Shown here in pieces: positions 6,700 through 7,410 of a stretch of DNA of 7,410 bases. The translations under genes were made by a program, and so were the position numbers. The first letter of the stretch is position 1. Each line of letters opens with the position of its first letter. The stretch comes from Candidatus Aminicenantota bacterium. GTDB lineage: Bacteria > Acidobacteriota > Aminicenantia > Aminicenantales > Aminicenantaceae. The stretch spans positions 1 through 7,410 of the forward strand of contig JAUWTR010000072.1 in assembly GCA_030614645.1 (NCBI GenBank), given 5' to 3'. Under the pieces are notes generated by a model. That model was not told the DNA's origin. It did not search any database and saw nothing but the letters and a program-made list of their open reading frames with translations.

Positions 6700-7410
6700 A
6701 TATATCATCCCGAACATAAACAACTCCTGATTCTCTCAGTATGCTTTGAAATTCTTCGGGAGCAAGGTCGTCACGAACTGCAACTTCTACATGTTTTCCT
6801 ATATACAGCTTATTATTTAGGCTGTCGATCAAGCTGTTGACCCGGATATAGAGTTTTGCTTGAGCCTTCTCCACAATAACTGTGATCTGGTCTTCCCGGA
6901 TGCTGATGGCCCGGACATCAGGGAATTTAGAGAGTTTGGCGACAAATCGTTTTAGCATCCGGTTTTTTCTGTTTCTGATATAGCGGTAGATCAAAAGCCC
7001 AAGGACTACCAACCAAAACAGATTTGCCCAGTGGATTTTTGTGATTACCAACAATGCTGCTATGATAAGAATTATAGCGGCAGCGGCTATGTTTTTAGGG
7101 CCGAAAGGTATGGATGTTTTTAGCCAATCTCCTAATTCCCGGATCCTGTGTATAGGGGAGATAGAACGCTGGATCCCTGATTCAATATCGCGTTTTAATC
7201 GCTTAAGGTCTGTGGCCAAATCGCCTGCATCCTGGTAGCGGTTTTCGGGGCGCTTGCGCAAGCATCGAGAAACAATACGGTGAAGTTCGGGTGGAAGGTT
7301 TTTGCGTATAACCGTAACCGGGCGGACTTCTTCAAAGGCGATGGAGTGCATCGTATCCAAGGGGCTGTCACCTTTAAAGGGCATCTCGCCTGTGACCATT
7401 TCGTAGATCA
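6698..7410 (-). CDS. Membrane Ser/Thr protein kinase, C-terminal part (5' partial)
   Basis: The frame runs off the right edge; the codons before the ATG at 7399 read I-Y-E, giving YEMVTGEMPFKGDSP, the helix F/G region of a PknB-type (Hanks-type) kinase. The ATG is thus internal, and the N-lobe, HRD and DFG motifs lie outside the window. Numbering from that Met, CLRKRPENRYQDAGDL (46-61) is the conserved end of the C-lobe with its structural Arg54, and DLKRLKRDIESG (64-75) is a basic linker. Two hydrophobic segments follow (about 103-119 and 125-139) with only a few residues between them, fitting a hairpin that returns to the cytoplasm. Residues ~145-233 form an alpha/beta domain I do not recognise, ending with KLYIGKHVEVAVRDDL and ESGVVYVRDDI. 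There are no PASTA, TPR or beta-propeller repeats. The GT-C-like gene begins 5 nt downstream, so the pair probably form an operon. Kinase identity is firm; signal and targets are unknown. Confidence 0.9.
   Translation of the reverse strand, partial: IYEMVTGEMPFKGDSPLDTMHSIAFEEVRPVTVIRKNLPPELHRIVSRCLRKRPENRYQDAGDLATDLKRLKRDIESGIQRSISPIHRIRELGDWLKTSIPFGPKNIAAAAIILIIAALLVITKIHWANLFWLVVLGLLIYRYIRNRKNRMLKRFVAKLSKFPDVRAISIREDQITVIVEKAQAKLYIRVNSLIDSLNNKLYIGKHVEVAVRDDLAPEEFQSILRESGVVYVRDDI

Noticed and set aside
7397..7399. ATG as the true start of the kinase gene
   Set aside because: It falls inside the conserved YEMVTG motif of the kinase C-lobe, so the gene must start beyond the window.
1..7410. 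CRISPR array, tRNA/rRNA, transposon ends or a defence/toxin system
   Set aside because: No regularly spaced repeats, no tRNA-like cloverleaf, no transposase or terminal inverted repeats, and all five genes fit non-defence families.

Overview
The window holds five protein-coding genes in two convergent groups and almost no non-coding DNA. It suggests a Gram-negative, outer-membrane bacterium. A DUF5916 outer-membrane barrel, a secreted C69 dipeptidase, and a PknB-type kinase whose lobe ends in a 'DLKRLKRDIESG' linker form a combination I associate with Acidobacteriota and related candidate phyla such as Aminicenantes. That placement is an inference from family resemblance, not a database result.

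Plus strand, 2-4282. The first gene, cut by the left edge, encodes a CBM9-like plus DUF5916 beta-barrel protein. It is followed after 33 nt by a secreted C69-family (U34) dipeptidase, and after another 12 nt by a small P-loop NTPase of the THEP1 family. The spacing suggests one transcript. A plausible reading is that the first two work in the cell envelope on peptides or sugar-peptide material, while the NTPase is cytoplasmic and may only be a passenger.

Minus strand, 7410-4323. A Ser/Thr protein kinase, cut by the right edge, ends in a transmembrane pair and an unrecognised C-terminal domain. Five bases after its stop begins a 789-residue polytopic membrane protein that looks like a GT-C-fold glycosyltransferase with a soluble C-terminal beta-rich domain. 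The stop codon of the kinase overlaps the weak ribosome-binding site of the second gene, so the two are probably translationally coupled.

The two groups converge at about 4283-4322 with no convincing terminator. I saw no RNA genes, CRISPR array, insertion sequence, origin or defence system. The largest gene-free gap is 40 bp. The least explained parts are the C-terminal domains of the kinase and of the GT-C-like protein.
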